From the NCBI GenBank assembly GCA_902384455.1, contig CABMCB010000014.1:1-39694 (forward strand): 39,694 nt of DNA. The letters run 5' to 3'. Below, piece by piece: positions 16,326 to 24,266 of the stretch. Origin of the DNA: an uncultured archaeon (GTDB lineage: Archaea > Altiarchaeota > Altiarchaeia > IMC4 > SCGC-AAA252-I15). Position 1 is the first letter of the stretch, and each line of letters begins with the position of its first letter. Position numbers and translations under genes: made by a program. Under the pieces are notes generated by a model, which was not told the DNA's origin, made no database searches, and saw only the letters and a list, made by a program, of their open reading frames with translations.

Positions 16326-16703
16326 CTAAACCGAAGAATTAAACCTTAACTTATCCCCAACCGAAACGCCATCAACCCGCGCAGACCCGCACTCAACAAC
16401 ATAAGCGGCCGGTTTAGCGGGCCTAAAAACCCTCCACTTCCAAGGCTTAAGAATCGGCGAGGGAGCGACGCCTTTTTGCACGTCCACCACAACGCCGTCT
16501 TTGTCAGCCCAGATTACATCTATCGGATAATTCATCCCAACCATATGTATCGAAGACTCTTTCACTCCCTCACGAGGGGATACGAGGACAAGGTCAGAAG
16601 GCGTTTTAGTGAACAAGAGACCCTTGGCGCGAGAGAATAAGGTATCTGCTTTTTTGGCGCCGCTCACAATCGTTTTCCCCGCAGTCTCGTTTACTACCTC
16701 CAT
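16326..16703 (-). CDS. DUF192 family protein
   Basis: 125 residues from the ATG at 16701-16703; a longer frame to 16763 would run into the divergent aroD start. Motifs of DUF192 are present: RAKGLLF, the conserved MVGMNYPIDVIWAD, and a C-terminal YVVECGSARVDGVSVGD. Family members are small beta-rich proteins, often exported, of unknown role. No signal peptide is seen here. A 36-base gap to aroD holds back-to-back TATA-like elements. Confidence 0.75.
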   Translation of the reverse strand: MEVVNETAGKTIVSGAKKADTLFSRAKGLLFTKTPSDLVLVSPREGVKESSIHMVGMNYPIDVIWADKDGVVVDVQKGVAPSPILKPWKWRVFRPAKPAAYVVECGSARVDGVSVGDKLRFNSSV

Positions 16704-16709
16704 TCTCTT

Positions 16710-16735
16710 TAATTCATAAACCCAACACTTATTTA
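16710..16735. promoter_or_regulatory. divergent promoters DUF192 / aroD
   Basis: ATTCATAAAC (16711-16720) is about 26 bases before the aroD ATG. On the opposite strand AAATAAG (about 16729-16735) is a similar distance before the DUF192 ATG. Both spacings predict leaderless transcripts. Confidence 0.35.
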
Positions 16736-16739
16736 CCTC

Positions 16740-17411
16740 ATGATTTGCGTTACTCTCACTCAAAGGACGCCGGAAGAGATGGTGAAGGCGGCAGCAGAAT
16801 CAAACGCCGACTTGGTTGAAGTCAGGCTTGACTACCTGGACGAAGCCGCAGATTTGACACCCCTAGCCCAGATAAAAAAACCGGTCATAGCCACATGCAT
16901 GGCCTCATGGGAAGGCGGACACTTCAAAGGGCACGACGACCACCGATTTCAGATTCTAACTAAGGCGCTGGAATACTCAAAATTCATCACAGTAGAGCTT
17001 CGAGGCAACCCCCGCCTGCGCGACGGACTTATTGCAGCGGCCAAAAACGCCAAAGTGAAAGTCATCATAGCGCACCACGACTTCGAAGGAACGCCCGACT
17101 TAAGGGGCGTACTGGAAATACTCAAGCACGAGCAGTCCCTGGGCGCAGACATAGCCAAAGTAGCTTTCACCCCCAAGTCTATGGAAGACGTACTCACGGT
17201 AATAGACTCCATACCAAAAAGCAGGCTGCCCATACCAGTGATAGCCATAAGCATGGGCGAATTAGGCCGCATATCCCGCATAGCCGGAGTGCTATTCGGA
17301 GGATTCCTAACTTACGCTTCGCCCGACGGCAGCGAACCCGCCGTAGTAGGCCAGATGACCGTGTCCGAAACCCGTAAAATAATGGAGGCAATAAGACCAC
17401 GCAATGCCTGA
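16740..17411 (+). CDS. aroD: 3-dehydroquinate dehydratase, type I
   Basis: It dehydrates 3-dehydroquinate to 3-dehydroshikimate through a Schiff base. At 223 residues it has normal archaeal length. EVRLDYL near residue 27, the catalytic histidine in AHHDFEGTPD (H113), the Schiff-base lysine K140 in AKVAFTP, and ISMGELGRISRI plus FGGFLTYAS close to the end are all visible. It starts an operon: the larB ATG lies inside its last codons (8-base overlap). The next shikimate enzyme, aroE, is about 2.5 kb away on the other strand. Confidence 0.95.
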   Translation: MICVTLTQRTPEEMVKAAAESNADLVEVRLDYLDEAADLTPLAQIKKPVIATCMASWEGGHFKGHDDHRFQILTKALEYSKFITVELRGNPRLRDGLIAAAKNAKVKVIIAHHDFEGTPDLRGVLEILKHEQSLGADIAKVAFTPKSMEDVLTVIDSIPKSRLPIPVIAISMGELGRISRIAGVLFGGFLTYASPDGSEPAVVGQMTVSETRKIMEAIRPRNA

Positions 17412-18060
17412 AGCTTTCAACCCAGACTTCGACCGGCAAGTAAGGACTGGCGCGCCGGAGATAATCTACTCCGAGTTCAAGACGGTTGAGAACATAGTTG
17501 AAATAGCCCGCGCTCACGTAAGCAAGGAAGGGCGCGTCATATTCACTCGGATGCAGCCTGAAAAAGCAGCTAAAGCCGTTAAAGCTCTGAAGGGATATTC
17601 GCCCAAATACGACGAAACAAGCAGAGTATTTACGGCGCAAAAAAAAGGATACAAAAATCCTAAAAAAGAAGGCACTGTCCTAATAATCGCGGCGGGAACA
17701 AGCGACGTGCCAGTCGCAGAAGAAGCGCGGATAATATCCGAATCACTCGGATTAAACGCAATAACCCACTACGACGTAGGAATAGCCGGAATACACCGCC
17801 TAAACCCCGCAATAAAAGACATGAAAAAAGCGGGAGCAATAATAGTCGCAGCCGGAATGGAAGGAGCCCTACCAAGCGTAGTATCCGGACTGACGTCGCT
17901 TCCAGTCATAGCCGTCCCAACAAGCGTAGGATACGGCGTAGCAAAAGGAGGCCGCACAGCGCTAAACGCGATGCTGACAAGCTGCACGCCTCTCGCTGTC
18001 GTAAACATAGACAACGGTTATGGAGCGGCAGTATTAGCGTACCGCATAATAAGGGTCTGA
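17404..18060 (+). CDS. larB: LarB-like pyridinium-3,5-biscarboxylate mononucleotide synthase
   Basis: LarB carboxylates and hydrolyses nicotinate adenine dinucleotide, the first step to the nickel-pincer nucleotide cofactor. The 218 residues show the N-terminal FDRQVRTGAPEIIYSEFKT (family: R.GfPEviyg..K) and a PurE-like domain: LIIAAGTSDVPVAEEA, THYDVGIAGIHR, VAAGMEGALPSVVSGL and PTSVGYG. The PurE-like part alone could be mistaken for AIR carboxylase, but the N-terminus and AGTSD motif are those of LarB. It overlaps aroD and is followed by a TPR gene and a LarC C-terminal domain. Confidence 0.88.
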   Translation: MPEAFNPDFDRQVRTGAPEIIYSEFKTVENIVEIARAHVSKEGRVIFTRMQPEKAAKAVKALKGYSPKYDETSRVFTAQKKGYKNPKKEGTVLIIAAGTSDVPVAEEARIISESLGLNAITHYDVGIAGIHRLNPAIKDMKKAGAIIVAAGMEGALPSVVSGLTSLPVIAVPTSVGYGVAKGGRTALNAMLTSCTPLAVVNIDNGYGAAVLAYRIIRV

Positions 18061-18066
18061 ACGAAG

Positions 18067-18606
18067 ATGGATCTTAAAGAGAAGACGGACAATCTCAGGG
18101 AACTCCTGAGGGAAACAGAAGTAAAAGACGCCTTAGATTTCCTGTCGGAATTCAAGACTGACGAAGAAAAAAAGGAAGCCTCCCGCGTCCTAGGAGAAGT
18201 CGGAGCCGCACTATGCTACGCCACGCCATTCAAATCATTAGCCGAAGTACTGCTTTGGAAGGCCGTAACACTGGACGACAAGAACGCAAGGCACTTCTTC
18301 AATCTGGGCGTCCTCTACACGAGCCCTGAAAAAGTAAGGGAAGACGAGAAGAACACTAAACTGTCAATACGGTGCTATAAGAAAGCCGTCAAACTAAACC
18401 CCGAATACCCCGAAGCATACTACAACCTCTCATTAGTCTACTTCTTCTGCGGCCGCCCCAAGGAGGCGTATGAAAACTTCAAGCGCGCCAAGGAGCTGGC
18501 TCCGGAAGACCCGCGCATACTTCGTTTCCAGGAATACCTTAAGGGCCCGCCAATAATCGACGTTGAAGACAATGACAAACCTCGTAATACTAGAAACAAA
18601 CGTTGA
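18067..18606 (+). CDS. TPR-repeat protein
   Basis: 179 residues, soluble. A helical N-terminal region is followed by at least two clear TPR units: KNTKLSIRCYKKAVKLNPEY with PEAYYNLSLVYFF, and RPKEAYENFKRAKELAPEDP. Some ~35 residues upstream, the stretch ARHFFNLGVLY suggests a third. TPRs bind proteins. It sits between larB and the larC-like gene and overlaps the latter by 35 bases, so it is translationally coupled to NPN cofactor genes and could assemble that pathway; this is inference. Confidence 0.8.
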   Translation: MDLKEKTDNLRELLRETEVKDALDFLSEFKTDEEKKEASRVLGEVGAALCYATPFKSLAEVLLWKAVTLDDKNARHFFNLGVLYTSPEKVREDEKNTKLSIRCYKKAVKLNPEYPEAYYNLSLVYFFCGRPKEAYENFKRAKELAPEDPRILRFQEYLKGPPIIDVEDNDKPRNTRNKR

Positions 18607-18985
18607 CGACGCAACACCCGAGGAGCTGGCGCACGCACTGGAAACGCTTCTGAAGGCGGGCGCATTAGACGCCCACATAATACCCTGCGTAATGAAAAAG
18701 GGGAGGCCCGGATTTCTTTTCAGGGTTCTGACAAAAGACCCGAAAAAGCACGTTCCACTGGTGATGGAGCACACGGGAACATTGGGCGTCAGAATAATAC
18801 CCCTGCTCGATAGGGTGGAAGCTCCCCGCTCAACCAGCAAAATACAGGTGGTCGTCGCCGGAAAAAAACACGGCGTCCGAATAAAGAAGTCGCCGGTGAA
18901 AAACAAAGCGGAATTCGACGATATAGCCCGCATAGCAGACGAACACAAAATGTCAGTCCGCAAAGTGAAAAAGAGCTTAAGATGA
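18572..18985 (+). CDS. larC: LarC C-terminal domain (DUF111), stand-alone
   Basis: LarC inserts nickel into the pincer nucleotide with CTP. The 137 residues match only its C-terminal part: LETNVDDATPEEL, LKAGALDAHIIPCVMKKGRPG and a TGTLGVRI segment. The N-terminal LarC domain (larC1) is missing here; in Lactobacillus plantarum the two halves are joined by a programmed frameshift. I start at the ATG at 18572, because a TTG at 18563 is a poor start. The 3' end overlaps the next gene by four bases (ATGA). Confidence 0.85.
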   Translation: MTNLVILETNVDDATPEELAHALETLLKAGALDAHIIPCVMKKGRPGFLFRVLTKDPKKHVPLVMEHTGTLGVRIIPLLDRVEAPRSTSKIQVVVAGKKHGVRIKKSPVKNKAEFDDIARIADEHKMSVRKVKKSLR

Positions 18986-19911
18986 GCGAACGCCAGGCCC
19001 ACGAAAGAAACCGGCGATGGGCAAACCGCTGGATGAGCCTATACTTCATGCTAGTAAGCAGCCGACCCCTAATTGCCGGGAGGCCGCGCAATACGCCGGA
19101 CGAAAAGTCTGCTCATAAGGCCCTTGCTGAAACTCACGATGAAATAAGGCGGCTTGTTGAGAGTCTGTGGCGGCTTCCGTCGTGCGGCGTCTGTAAAAAT
19201 TGTTGTTTCTTCAACAACGACTATGGCGTGCCGATAGAGACCCAGAACGTATTTCATATCGTCGAGTTCCTCAAGTTCAAAAATCTAAGTCCGGAAGACT
19301 ATTTGGCGTCCAAGAGGTTCTCCGATCTGCCGCTCGTGGAGAAAAAAAGGTTTGACGAAGAAAGAAGAAGCCATTACACGACTGAAACAGACGGCGAAAA
19401 AAGAATGGTCTACTCCCGCCTCAACGACAGATGGAAAGCGTCGGCGCAACAGCTTTCAACGCTCCCGCAAAACCTGGGCAACAAGCATATGTGGCTAAGG
19501 CAAGGAGCCAAAGCATGCGCGTTCCTGACTGAAAAAGGATGCCTCCTCTACCGCAAAGCCAACATATACCCCTACGTATGCCAGCACTACGTCTGCCAAA
19601 CAGGATACGTAAGACGATTGCTCAAAGAGCTCGGCGTACCCGAAGGGCAACCATCCGACGACATACGACTGCACAACGAAGCAGCAGAAATCGCCATCGA
19701 AAAAATATTCGGAAACGAAGAATTCACCACCACATCCGGAAACCTATACGCCGCAGTCGACGCCCTAATTGTCGCATACGTGAACGGCCATACCCTCTCA
19801 ATCCCCCTTGCTCATTACCGCACAGCATTAAGGGAGTATGATGAAGCCAAAAAAAGAATCATAAAAAACCTTGCATATGCTATGCCTTCACTTACCCAAA
19901 ACAAAATCTAA
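18982..19911 (+). CDS. YkgJ-like CxxCxxCC cysteine-cluster protein
   Basis: 309 residues, longer than most of the family. An early C68-x2-C71-x2-C74-C75 cluster (CGVCKNCC) and a second set at C179, C187, C200 and C205 (KACAF, KGCLLY, YVCQHYVC) fit the zinc- or iron-binding YkgJ/UPF0153 family, in which an N-terminal CxxCxxCC joins later Cys pairs to bind metal. No membrane helix. It is the last gene of the aroD-larB-TPR-larC operon and overlaps larC by 4 bases. A metal-binding protein beside nickel-insertion genes suggests a shared job, but this is inferred from position only. Confidence 0.75.
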   Translation: MSERQAHERNRRWANRWMSLYFMLVSSRPLIAGRPRNTPDEKSAHKALAETHDEIRRLVESLWRLPSCGVCKNCCFFNNDYGVPIETQNVFHIVEFLKFKNLSPEDYLASKRFSDLPLVEKKRFDEERRSHYTTETDGEKRMVYSRLNDRWKASAQQLSTLPQNLGNKHMWLRQGAKACAFLTEKGCLLYRKANIYPYVCQHYVCQTGYVRRLLKELGVPEGQPSDDIRLHNEAAEIAIEKIFGNEEFTTTSGNLYAAVDALIVAYVNGHTLSIPLAHYRTALREYDEAKKRIIKNLAYAMPSLTQNKI

Positions 19912-20774
19912 ACCGCAGTCTTAGACAACGCCGCCATAACCGCATCTCGCATAACGTTTACCGGCGGACTTCTGCTCAGCCAAATCTTCTGGGACGCAGC
20001 CCCCTGCATCACAAACATACCTATCCCGTCTATCGTGCTGCAGCCGGCGCTCTCAGCCTCCCTAAGAAACCTCGTCTTAAGGGGATTGTACACCACGTCC
20101 ATGACCGTAAGGCCTTTCTTGAAATATTCCGCGGGGAACGGCGTTTCACTTATTCTGGGGTGCATTCCCACAGGCGTAGTGTTGACGAGCGCATCGGCGT
20201 TTTTGATTGCGGCCTTCAGCGAGTCTGGGCGGTATTCTGTCGCTTCGACTGTTCCGGTTGCGTTGAGGCTTTTCCGTTTTTCCTCGATTTCCTCAGTGAT
20301 TGCCTGTGCTTTGTGTAGTGTGCGGTTGACTAAAACTATTTTCTCTGCGCCGGATAGGAGCAATTGGAAGAGGACTGCGCGGGCCGCACCTCCTGCGCCG
20401 ACTACGACTATCTTTTTCCCTTTAGGGTTGAATCCTGCGGCATTGAATGCTTCCACGCAGCCTATTCCGTCGGTGTTGTAACCTAAGAGTCTGCCTTTGT
20501 CCTGTTTTATGGTGTTGACTGCGCCTATGAGTCTTGCTTCGGGGCTTATTTCGTCGAGGTATTCCATTACAGAGATTTTATGCGGTATTGTGACGTTGAC
20601 TCCGCTGAATCGGCCTCCGCGTATTTGTTGGATGAATCTTTCCAGGTTTTCCGGGGCCACTTCTACTTTCTCGTATACTGCGTCTTCTTTGAGTTTCTTG
20701 AAGACTGCGTTGTGCATGGCCGGAGATAGGCTGTGTTCTACCGGGTACCCTATGACTGCGAAGTGCAATGTCAT
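19908..20774 (-). CDS. aroE: shikimate dehydrogenase
   Basis: It reduces 3-dehydroshikimate to shikimate with NADPH. The 288 residues include the substrate-binding SLSPAMHN, NVTIPHK with the catalytic lysine, GAVNTI, YNTDG, the Rossmann GAGGAARAV, NTTPVGMHP and DGIGMFVMQGA. All catalytic elements are present. The 3' end overlaps the convergent YkgJ-like gene by four bases. A TATA box at 20795-20805 predicts a leaderless message. Confidence 0.95.
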   Translation of the reverse strand: MTLHFAVIGYPVEHSLSPAMHNAVFKKLKEDAVYEKVEVAPENLERFIQQIRGGRFSGVNVTIPHKISVMEYLDEISPEARLIGAVNTIKQDKGRLLGYNTDGIGCVEAFNAAGFNPKGKKIVVVGAGGAARAVLFQLLLSGAEKIVLVNRTLHKAQAITEEIEEKRKSLNATGTVEATEYRPDSLKAAIKNADALVNTTPVGMHPRISETPFPAEYFKKGLTVMDVVYNPLKTRFLREAESAGCSTIDGIGMFVMQGAASQKIWLSRSPPVNVMRDAVMAALSKTAV

Positions 20775-20794
20775 CCCATAACCATACTATTTTG

Positions 20795-20805
20795 GATATA
20801 AATTA
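20795..20805 (-). promoter_or_regulatory. TATA box of aroE
   Basis: The minus strand reads AATTTATATCC, centred about 26 bases before the ATG at 20774, which predicts transcription starting at the initiation codon. Confidence 0.55.
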
Positions 20806-20854
20806 ACGCCTAGTTTAATCCGCAGATGCTCACTTTTGTACATAAGGGTTTTAG

Positions 20855-22033
20855 CTAAACTGCCCGAACCATGTACCACAAAGAAATGAACGTTGCTGCA
20901 GTGCTTCCTATGTTGATGAAAACTACCACGAGGAAGAGGCGTGTGACCCGGTTCTCGACGTAATCCCTGTAGCTGTTGAGTTTCATTAGTCCCGTGAAAT
21001 CCTTCACCCTCGGCTTCCTAAGTTTCATCTCGACTGCACCCGCAATCCAGCCGGAAGGCACTGCGGCAAGTCTAAGGGACGTGAACGGCGCAACCAAGAA
21101 CGCGGTCAAAATTGTCAGGGGGTGCGCTAAAGCAAGCGCTGCGCCGAGCGCCGCCAGTACCCCATGAATAATGAACCATACGCCGAAGGCATGGGCTGAT
21201 GCTTCAAACCCTCTGTTCAGAAACATCCAACCGAGGATGAAAAACACCAGGAACGGAATGCTGTATCCCACATACTTGAGCATGCTCCTTTTTGACTCCG
21301 TCTTATCCAGCGTCTTTATCAGCCTCTGCCTGTCAGCTTCGCCAAAAGACATCTCTCTAAGATTTTTCACGATGCCTTTGCTGTGGCCTGCGCCAATCAC
21401 CGTCACTATGCGCTTATACGGCGACTCCAAAAGCTTTGCGGCTATGTACTGGTCGCGTTCATCAACCAAAACCCGCTTAACCGAAGGCGCCTCCCTCGAA
21501 AGCTCGTCCATAAGCTCCGTAAGCGCGTCGCCTTCCTTCAGCTTCTCCACGAGTTCAGTATCTATTTCCTCCCCCTCAGCTACGCCCTCAATAAGCCCAA
21601 AAACAATCTTCCCCTTCTCCCACAAAGACATGGCCGAAGAAGCCCGTTTGAGAGTTACCCGCAGGTCGCGGTCGGCAAGTATAAGCGGGATTTTACATTC
21701 TTTGGCCGCCTGTATGGCTCCCAGCATTTCCGAGCCGGGTTTTACTCCGACTTGCTCTCCTATGCGCCTCTGGAAGTTGGCCATGACAATCTGCACGAGA
21801 AACAAAGCTCCTCTGCCTCCCTTGTACACGTCTATTATGTCGCGTTCCTCCCATTTTTTGCCTTCCATCAAAGCGGTGAAACGCTGGTCACAAAGCTCCA
21901 CAGCCACGGCGTCAGGGTTCACTTCCTCAATCACCTCCTTGACTGAGTCGACGCTTTTCTGGCTAACATGCGCAGTGCCCACAAGCCAAATCTCCTTCCC
22001 CCCGACAGATACGTGAACAGTGTCCTTCTGCAT
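20855..22033 (-). CDS. TraB/PrgY family membrane protein
   Basis: 392 residues. The N-terminal soluble domain has the two family histidine motifs, GTAHVS (about 19-24) and GAGHSKGIV, together with VELCDQR. These belong to the TraB/TIKI erythromycin-esterase-like fold, thought to be a metal-dependent protease or hydrolase. Four or so membrane helices follow from about residue 252. The family is common in archaea, with no firm function; bacterial TraB/PrgY limits response to pheromone peptides. It is 4 bases downstream of the Rbg GTPase gene, hence an operon. Confidence 0.85.
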   Translation of the reverse strand: MQKDTVHVSVGGKEIWLVGTAHVSQKSVDSVKEVIEEVNPDAVAVELCDQRFTALMEGKKWEERDIIDVYKGGRGALFLVQIVMANFQRRIGEQVGVKPGSEMLGAIQAAKECKIPLILADRDLRVTLKRASSAMSLWEKGKIVFGLIEGVAEGEEIDTELVEKLKEGDALTELMDELSREAPSVKRVLVDERDQYIAAKLLESPYKRIVTVIGAGHSKGIVKNLREMSFGEADRQRLIKTLDKTESKRSMLKYVGYSIPFLVFFILGWMFLNRGFEASAHAFGVWFIIHGVLAALGAALALAHPLTILTAFLVAPFTSLRLAAVPSGWIAGAVEMKLRKPRVKDFTGLMKLNSYRDYVENRVTRLFLVVVFINIGSTAATFISLWYMVRAV

Positions 22034-22037
22034 TATC

Positions 22038-23147
22038 CTAAAGCTCCTTAATTATAGTGAGAACATCGCTGTCAGCGAGCATATGCTCAAAACCCTTCCG
22101 CTGGCCGGGATGCTTCGCCGACTTACCCCAAACTTGGGCGTACTTAAACTTCTTGCGGAAGTCCTTATGAAGACGGTCACAAACATCCCCTATGGTGCTT
22201 CCCCTCCTAATAATCAACGGCTCATTATAATCCGCCTCACCGCCCTGAGGCCGCATGTAAATCCTTATGACGTCAAGGCGCTCGTAAATCATCTTCTTGA
22301 GGTAATCAAGGTTCTTCTCGGCTTCGGCCGAAACCGCCACCACCGCTCCACCTCCCAATGCCTTCGCCTTCTTCACTGCGGCCTCAGCTTCAGCGGGGCT
22401 TACGAGATCCGCTTTAGTGAGTACTGTCAAGGAAGGCATGAATGAGCGGTTGCCCATTATTCCGTCTATCAGCCTGTCGTCGGTCATGTCCTCATGGAAC
22501 ACTACGTCCGCGTTGTGCACTCCGTAGACGTTGAGTATTTCCCTCACAGTCTCGTCGTTAAGGCGGGTAAGAGGAACAGTGGAAGTCACTTCAACCCCCC
22601 CTCGCATCTTCTTGTACAAACTCATCTTAGGCGGAGAAACATCCAACCGGATTCCCGCGTTATACACCTCCTTCTTCAATGGCACAACATGCTCGGGACG
22701 GCGGACGTCCACGTTAATCAAAGCCAAATCAGCGTTACGAGCAATGGAAAGAACCTCGCGGCCCCTCCCCTTACCCCCAGACGCGCCTGAAATTATTCCC
22801 GGCAAATCAAGAAGCTGAATTTTCACTCCCTCATACTCCATCATCCCGGGAATAACGGTGACAGTCGTAAACTCATAAGCCGCCACGGCAGACTCCGCAT
22901 TGGTTAAACTGTTCAAAAGAGTGCTTTTACCCACAGAAGGATAACCAACCAAAACAACAGTCGCATCCCCCGTCTTGCGGACACCGAAACCGTAACCTTT
23001 GCCTTTGCCGCCGGCTGATTCTGCGGCCTCCCTCAGTTGGGCGATTTTGGCTTTTAGTTTCCCTATGTGGTGTTGAGTCGCTTTGTTGTAGGGGGTCTTT
23101 TGTATTTCCTCCTCTATTTCTTTTATGCGGTCGTCTCGGGAAACCAT
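22038..23147 (-). CDS. DRG/Rbg-type GTP-binding protein
   Basis: 369 residues of the Obg-HflX superfamily, the archaeal form of developmentally regulated GTP-binding protein. A helical N-terminus is followed by a Gly-rich stretch, G1 GYPSVGKST (68-76), the DLPGIISGASGGKGRG G3 region, the inserted S5D2-like domain, TKAD, and a C-terminal TGS domain (about 295-369). DRGs act at the ribosome, easing stalls. It is followed at 4 bases by TraB. Its start region faces the divergent HExxH gene with only 33 bases between the start codons. Confidence 0.92.
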   Translation of the reverse strand: MVSRDDRIKEIEEEIQKTPYNKATQHHIGKLKAKIAQLREAAESAGGKGKGYGFGVRKTGDATVVLVGYPSVGKSTLLNSLTNAESAVAAYEFTTVTVIPGMMEYEGVKIQLLDLPGIISGASGGKGRGREVLSIARNADLALINVDVRRPEHVVPLKKEVYNAGIRLDVSPPKMSLYKKMRGGVEVTSTVPLTRLNDETVREILNVYGVHNADVVFHEDMTDDRLIDGIMGNRSFMPSLTVLTKADLVSPAEAEAAVKKAKALGGGAVVAVSAEAEKNLDYLKKMIYERLDVIRIYMRPQGGEADYNEPLIIRRGSTIGDVCDRLHKDFRKKFKYAQVWGKSAKHPGQRKGFEHMLADSDVLTIIKEL

Positions 23148-23180
23148 CTTAAGGATTACCGCGAAAAAGGATTTATAGTG

Positions 23181-24266
23181 ATGCGCCAGAGCCCAGTTGA
23201 CCTAATTCCTCGCTTAAGGTGGACGACGGTGGCAGCTCTGGCTCTTTCCGGGGGCGTGCTTTACGGGGTATTGAACGGATATCGCCTCCAAGGATATGCC
23301 ACAGCGCTGCCGCTGCTTCTTGCCGTTCAAATACTCTTGAACGACTTTCTGGAACTTTACGTCCTTTCTAAGGCGGGATACAATACGCGGTGGTTCACTT
23401 TACTTATGGCCCCCGGCACGATACTCCACGAACTGTCTCACCTGCTTACCGCGCTTTTTACCGGCTGCTACGTGACCCAAGCCCGCCTGTTTCAGCCGAA
23501 CCCCAAAACCGGCGTGTTAGGGTACGTCTCATACAGCCAGCCGGAAGACAAATGGGCGGTGCTTAGAGACTTCGCAGTCGGACTGTCGCCGTTCTTCGTC
23601 TGCGGCGTGGCTTTCCTTCTTATCACATTAATCCACCAGCCGGATGCGACGCTGCGCTTCCTAAACCCTAACACAGTAGAATCCGGAAACCCAACGGCAC
23701 TAATCACAACCGCAATAACATTCTTCAACAAAATAACATCATCACTAACCGCCGCAGACATAAAAAACCCCCTTATATGGGCCGCCCTCTACCTAGAATT
23801 CTGCTTCGCACTAGGTTCCGCCCCCTCATCAGAAGACCTTAAACTATCCGCGCAATCATTCAAAGCACACATACTATCCACAATATTCCTCCTGATCCTA
23901 GCATGGGCGACAATAAGCCTAACCCAAAACCCACAAAACCTCGGGAAAATAGGGCCGCCAATAGTCTCCGGACTATTCATATTCCTCGGATACGCCCTCA
24001 TAATACTAATAGTGTCAATAGGATTCCACCTGATAGCAATAACCCTCTCCCTAATCGGAGGATGGATATTCTCAATACCCCTGCCAATGAACCTAATACC
24101 CCCACTGATTGCGGCCGCAACATACGTTCAGCTGCCTAAAATAAGCCGCGACGCCCCCCCAGCAGTAACAGCGATTACAGTGCTGTTTTTGACCGCATTC
24201 CTAATCAAAAACCCAGACTTGTTCCTCAAACCCGGCAAAAGCAAAAAGAAGAAAACGCCCAACTAA
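23181..24266 (+). CDS. polytopic membrane protein with HExxH (M50-like metalloprotease candidate)
   Basis: 361 residues from the ATG at 23181; a frame open further back to 23067 would lie inside the divergent GTPase gene. About eight hydrophobic helices. HELSH at residues 83-87 inside a hydrophobic segment (TILHELSHLLTALFTG) is the zinc-binding motif of intramembrane metalloproteases such as site-2 protease, and GLSPFF follows about 70 residues later. I cannot find the NxxPxxxxDG motif of classical M50, so a third zinc ligand is uncertain. The tail is Lys-rich. Codon use turns strongly A/C-rich from about 23620 to the end. It overlaps the convergent NFACT-R gene by 4 bases. Confidence 0.6.
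   Translation: MRQSPVDLIPRLRWTTVAALALSGGVLYGVLNGYRLQGYATALPLLLAVQILLNDFLELYVLSKAGYNTRWFTLLMAPGTILHELSHLLTALFTGCYVTQARLFQPNPKTGVLGYVSYSQPEDKWAVLRDFAVGLSPFFVCGVAFLLITLIHQPDATLRFLNPNTVESGNPTALITTAITFFNKITSSLTAADIKNPLIWAALYLEFCFALGSAPSSEDLKLSAQSFKAHILSTIFLLILAWATISLTQNPQNLGKIGPPIVSGLFIFLGYALIILIVSIGFHLIAITLSLIGGWIFSIPLPMNLIPPLIAAATYVQLPKISRDAPPAVTAITVLFLTAFLIKNPDLFLKPGKSKKKKTPN

Noticed and set aside
17404-18060. purE (AIR carboxylase) for the larB gene
   Set aside because: The N-terminal extension and the AGTSD motif match LarB; the PurE-like part is only the shared fold.
21171-22016. 281-codon plus-strand open frame opposite TraB
   Set aside because: The translation is Ser/Thr/Pro-rich shadow text; the minus-strand TraB motifs are unambiguous.
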